A stretch of DNA of 64,000 bases from contig JADFUC010001357.1 in the NCBI GenBank assembly GCA_019722365.1, forward strand, positions 835,766-899,765, in the 5' to 3' direction. This DNA is from Lithospermum erythrorhizon (lineage: Eukaryota; Streptophyta; Magnoliopsida; Boraginales; Boraginaceae). The notes under the pieces were generated by a model. That model had not been told where the DNA came from, searched no databases, and saw only the letters and a program-made list of their open reading frames with translations. This document shows, in pieces, positions 60,818 to 64,000 of the stretch. Within the stretch, counting starts at the first letter, position 1. Each line of letters opens with the position of its first letter. The translations under genes and the position numbers were made by a program.

Positions 60818-61069
60818 GTCCCTCCATCCCACAGAAAAAATTGTCCACTTTTTATTATTTTATTTTCATAGTTGAACTTTGACCTTAAATGTTTTTTTTG
60901 TGTTTTATAATGCGTGAAAAAGCATGTGTAAGAAAAGAATTTAATTTTTATTTTTTATTGATATACTGCATAAAATATTATAAAACTTACAAATAAAAAT
61001 ATCTACGAGTCAAAGTTCAACTATGAAAGAAAAGTCGAAGTGAGCGATATTTATTAAGGAATGGAGGAC
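60818..61069. mobile_element. Stowaway-like MITE in the DUF2775 upstream region
   Basis: GTCCCTCCATCCCA at the left and GGAATGGAGGAC at the right form terminal inverted repeats 252 bases apart, each flanked by TA, the target duplication of Tc1/mariner-type elements. The interior also pairs in part: TTCATAGTTGAACTTTGACC near 60868 against GAGTCAAAGTTCAACTATGA near 61007. There is no coding capacity, and a mariner transposase would be needed in trans. Confidence 0.82.
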
Positions 61070-61091
61070 TATATATGTTATCTTGATATAG

Positions 61092-61396
61092 AATTGTGCA
61101 TGAGTCAAGCTATATTGAGCAGCTCGCATATTTTGGCTCGAGTGAGCCAAGCCTCGGAGCTCTATCTTGATTATCGTTCTACATATTTCTTTTAATCTCT
61201 ATATTGCAAATTTGCAATGAAATGATTTTGGTTTGTCTTGCCAAATAATGATTAATTTTATTAATTATTTAGTAAATAAATTAGCAAACTGACTCATCAG
61301 CTAAGGTTTAAGCTGTTCGATGAACCAAAATCAAGCCTAGTCGAACTAAAATTTCTTTTACTCGGACTTGGTTTGGCTAATGTACACCCTATATAG
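61092..61396. mobile_element. hAT-like foldback MITE
   Basis: AATTGTGCATGAGTCAAGC at the left pairs imperfectly with TTGGCTAATGTACACCCTA at the right, and TTGGCTCGAGTGAGCCAAG lies near the left end. An (A)TATAG word flanks both sides and could be part of an 8-base target duplication. TAGGGTGTACA is a common end of plant hAT-type MITEs. The class is tentative. Confidence 0.45.
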
Positions 61397-61447
61397 CATT
61401 GTAGACATAAGACTTTTTCTAGAACTTTGAAATGCATGTGTGTAATA

Positions 61448-61687
61448 CTCCCTCCGTCCCAATTTACTTGATCATGTAGCAAAATTTTTCCTTTCGTTTT
61501 TACTTGATCATATAGAATTCAATGCAATTTTATCTTAATCTTTCACTTTTATCCCTTAATAAAGTACTTTTTATTTTCATGATTAATTAAAGTATTTTTT
61601 GATAAAGTATCTTTTTGGGGTATATTAGTAATATTAATCAATAAAATACTTTTGCTTCTATGATCAAAGTAAGGTAGGACGGATGGG
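61448..61687. mobile_element. Stowaway MITE (Tc1/mariner type)
   Basis: CTCCCTCCGTCCCA at the left and TAGGACGGATGGG at the right are classical Stowaway ends, flanked by TA on both sides. The interior holds paired ACTTGATCAT / ATGATCAAAGT arms. The length of about 240 bases is typical. Non-coding. Confidence 0.9.
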
Positions 61688-61689
61688 TA

Positions 61690-62223
61690 TATCCATAATC
61701 GAATGAAAAAACTACAACGGATAAAGGGTTACATAAAATTATAAATCGGCGACATCACAAAAAGTAAACAAGATCTCCAAAACTTAAGCAAACACCAAAA
61801 TCTATTAAGGTTAAAAAATCCCCATAATCGTAGAAAAATCACCCAATCCCCATTAATGTTAGGCGGTAGTGCATGAAGAGTAGAAGACAACCTAAATTGA
61901 ATGATGTCATGAACAATTTTTTAAAAAATTGATATGAATTAATGAGTGTAGAATTAATTGACCTACAGCTATCCTACCTTATAGGATAAATGATAACATT
62001 GTAAAGTGTGACTAAGTTGGCGAGTACGTAGATAGTTGTCACTTATGATCATGAATCATGAATTCTCCCTACCAATATTTTCTTGGTTGAGTACGTCTGC
62101 AGACTTGCTTGTGTGGTTAGGCGGCGTGGTTTTGCGAGTATCGTCGACCGAGATACCGATTGAACACTCGGCAGGTAAAGTTGTATATGCCACTTGCAAA
62201 AAGGATAAATGACAACAATGTAT
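61690..62223. other. Intergenic sequence, no gene seen
   Basis: AT-rich with a short GC-richer patch at 62090-62180. Nothing recognised. Confidence 0.4.
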
Positions 62224-62991
62224 CATTTACATGAGAAATTTGGCTAACTAGCACCATTTTCAATCCCATTTTTTGTTAACTAGCACACTTTCCACGTAAA
62301 AAGACTAAACTACCCCTTAAAACACTAGCACATTTCTTCATCTTCTTGATTCAAAATCTAACCCACAGTCTTTGACCTTAACCCCGCGCAAACGCAATCC
62401 TAACCTCCCCATTTTCCTCCACTCGCATACACCCCAATCCGCCACCCCTACTTGGCTCCTAATTGGCTTGACCTCTCCCTGACCCTTAATCGAACCCATC
62501 CTCCGCCCCAGTAGGGTCTCGGCTGTAGGGAATGAGGGGTGGAGAAGTGCGAGAAAAGGGAGGAGGTGGGCAAGGGAGGGGGTGGCTAAAAACTACAGTA
62601 GAAGGTCACGAGACGAAGGGTGATGGATGCATGGTGAATGGGAGGGAGTTTAGGAAGGGGGCCAGCTAAGGAAGGGGAGGGAGGCAGGTGGAGGGTGAAG
62701 AGTGCGGGGGAGGGTGGGGGAAGGTGTAAGAGGAAGGGGGCAAGTGGTGGTAGTACAGTGGGGGAGGAAAAGGGTAGGCGGCAATGGAAGGAATATGAGT
62801 GGGGCGTGGGGAGGGGTGGTGGTGTTTGGAAGTAGTGATAATGGTGAAGTCGGGGTTGGTGGTGTGTTAGTTTTTAGGGGCAATTTTGTTTTTCTAGAGA
62901 AAATGAGGTGTTAATCTTCAAAAAAAAAAGTGCTAGAAATTAAAACCCTTTTAAAAAGGATGCTAGTTAGCCAAATTTTTCTCATTTACAT
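62224..62991. mobile_element. Non-autonomous Mutator-like element with target duplication
   Basis: GAGAAATTTGGCTAACTAGCA (from 62233) is matched by its inverted form ending TTTTTCTC at 62983, with two extra bases. CATTTACAT flanks the left end (62224-62232) and recurs at the right (62983-62991), giving an 8- or 9-base target duplication depending on which base is assigned to the inverted repeat. A GAGA start and 8-9 base duplication fit Mutator-like elements. The interior is GC-rich, C-rich on the left and G-rich on the right, partly self-complementary, and has no transposase. Open frames at 62638-62914 are low-complexity G/R/W-rich or P/T/L-rich readings and are not genes. Confidence 0.8.
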
Positions 62992-64000
62992 AAATATATT
63001 CTAGAGATAAAACAATATGGTTAAGAATTTTAAAAAAGATGAATACAAAAATGTCTCATCAAATGAGTGATCCATCAAAATAATCAAAAATATTTCGAAC
63101 AATCAGCATACTTTAAAGTCGAGAAAGTGATAATGAACTAGATTGTGATGCTCTCAACATGAATCCTGCCATGTTCCATTTGATTATAAAACTAAAGCAT
63201 AAAACTAAATCGTTTTCACTACTAACTTTATAAGGGTAACATTTTAAGATTGAAGAAAAGTGACAAATTCAAGATAATTTTGCCCCAAGATCTGGACTAC
63301 AAATCGGATTTAATTTAGATGATGGTCATCACATCAATGGCCCTATCCCAATGGTCATGTTTCTGTTTTCTTGTTTGTGTTTTGTTGTCAATGATCATAC
63401 ATACGTTGTTTTAAACACATTTATTTACAATGCAAAGTTTCAGTTGTTTATTTCTAGCTTGTTCCTTTTGGCATATGTTCAATAATTCAATTTGGCATCA
63501 CTCAAATACTCAATGGAAAACATTACTAACTTTAGTTTCTCTAATAATGTTGTGATTATTTATATGTAAAGTGCGGTTGAAGTAAAATGGAGGTAGAAAA
63601 TAATCATTTCCTAGTGATTCGTCATTTCATCCCGAATTCGAATCTTTATCTCAATATTTACGATTACGGCGATTCAACTCGAATTTCGTCATTGTGTAGT
63701 TTGGCGAGTGGAAATCGTCCTCCGGGGTATGATTCGTTGGGGTCTATGTTTGGGAATATCTGAGTCAATTATCTTATCTTGATGCAGCGATTGATCTCAG
63801 CAGTCGTCGATATTGAAAGTGAGGGCCGGAGACCGACCAGCAGACAGCTCAGATGATCGAGTCGGTCGAAGTTTCAAAATAAAGAGATAAGTACTAAAAA
63901 AGCCAGATTTATCATTACCCCAAAATGATGTTATAGTGCGATATTTATGAGGTAGTATAGGATGGAACTTTCTTAAAAGCTGGATCTCTAGCTATAAATC
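62992..64000. other. Right end of window, no confident gene
   Basis: AT-rich to about 63580. From 63587 to 63763 a plus-strand frame of 58 codons reads MEVENNHFLVIRHFIPNSNL, with RPPGYDSLGSMFGNI at its end. The base composition of 63600-63880 is GC-richer than before. No family was recognised, and it may be a decayed gene or element edge. Confidence 0.35.

Noticed and set aside
62638..62914. Overlapping Gly/Arg/Trp-rich and Pro/Thr-rich frames on both strands
   Set aside because: They are readings of the G-rich interior of a Mutator-like element, with open frames on both strands caused by base composition.

Overview
The window looks like AT-rich, gene-poor intergenic nuclear DNA from a flowering plant, most likely a eudicot. 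The support is plant-type LTR retrotransposons (Ty1/copia), a plant LINE, a tRNA-derived SINE, Stowaway-type MITEs, Mutator-like foldback elements, and two plant-specific gene families: an ATL-type RING-H2 ubiquitin ligase and an organ-specific S2/P4-like (DUF2775) secreted protein. The species cannot be read from the sequence. No rRNA gene, tRNA gene or CRISPR array was found.

Only two genes look intact, both on the minus strand. One is an intronless ATL gene (10642-11337). The other is a two-exon gene for a small secreted repeat protein (59849-60595). The ATL gene has two broken relatives in the same orientation, at 34699-35367 and about 52975-53615, in increasing stages of decay. Sequence upstream of the two broken copies is also shared (40305-41300 against 55785-56145), so the three copies look like products of local segmental duplication later pulled apart by transposons.

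Layout: 1.2-8.0 kb, a decayed minus-strand copia element (gag remnant, LTR remnants) enclosing an unrecognised broken coding tract at 2.9-3.7 kb. 8.7-9.6 kb, possible gypsy LTR with primer-binding site. 10.6-11.4 kb, the intact ATL gene. 12.3-13.4 kb, tandem repeats. 13.7-19.8 kb, an LTR element with roughly 0.9-kb LTRs and no recognisable protein genes. 21.2-27.2 kb, a plus-strand copia element with gag, protease, integrase, RT and RNase H, all broken. 29.1-30.2 kb, a SINE inside a dispersed repeat family. 32.3-33.5 kb, a Mutator-like foldback element. 34.7-35.4 kb, the second ATL copy. 36.2-39.3 kb, a MITE and a 5'-truncated LINE. 42.1-51.3 kb, a long inverted repeat whose loop holds a 6.4-kb minus-strand copia element. 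53.0-53.6 kb, the third ATL copy. 58.4-58.7 kb, a minisatellite. 59.8-60.6 kb, the DUF2775 gene, with three MITEs stacked just upstream. 62.2-63.0 kb, a second Mutator-like element with target-site duplications.

I saw no operon-like or multi-gene system. The most unusual structures are the long inverted repeat interrupted by a retrotransposon, the unrecognised broken coding tract at 2.9-3.7 kb, the ATL decay series, and the coding-poor LTR element with isolated GC-rich islands. All boundaries were read by eye and, unless a target duplication or splice site is named, may be off by tens of bases.
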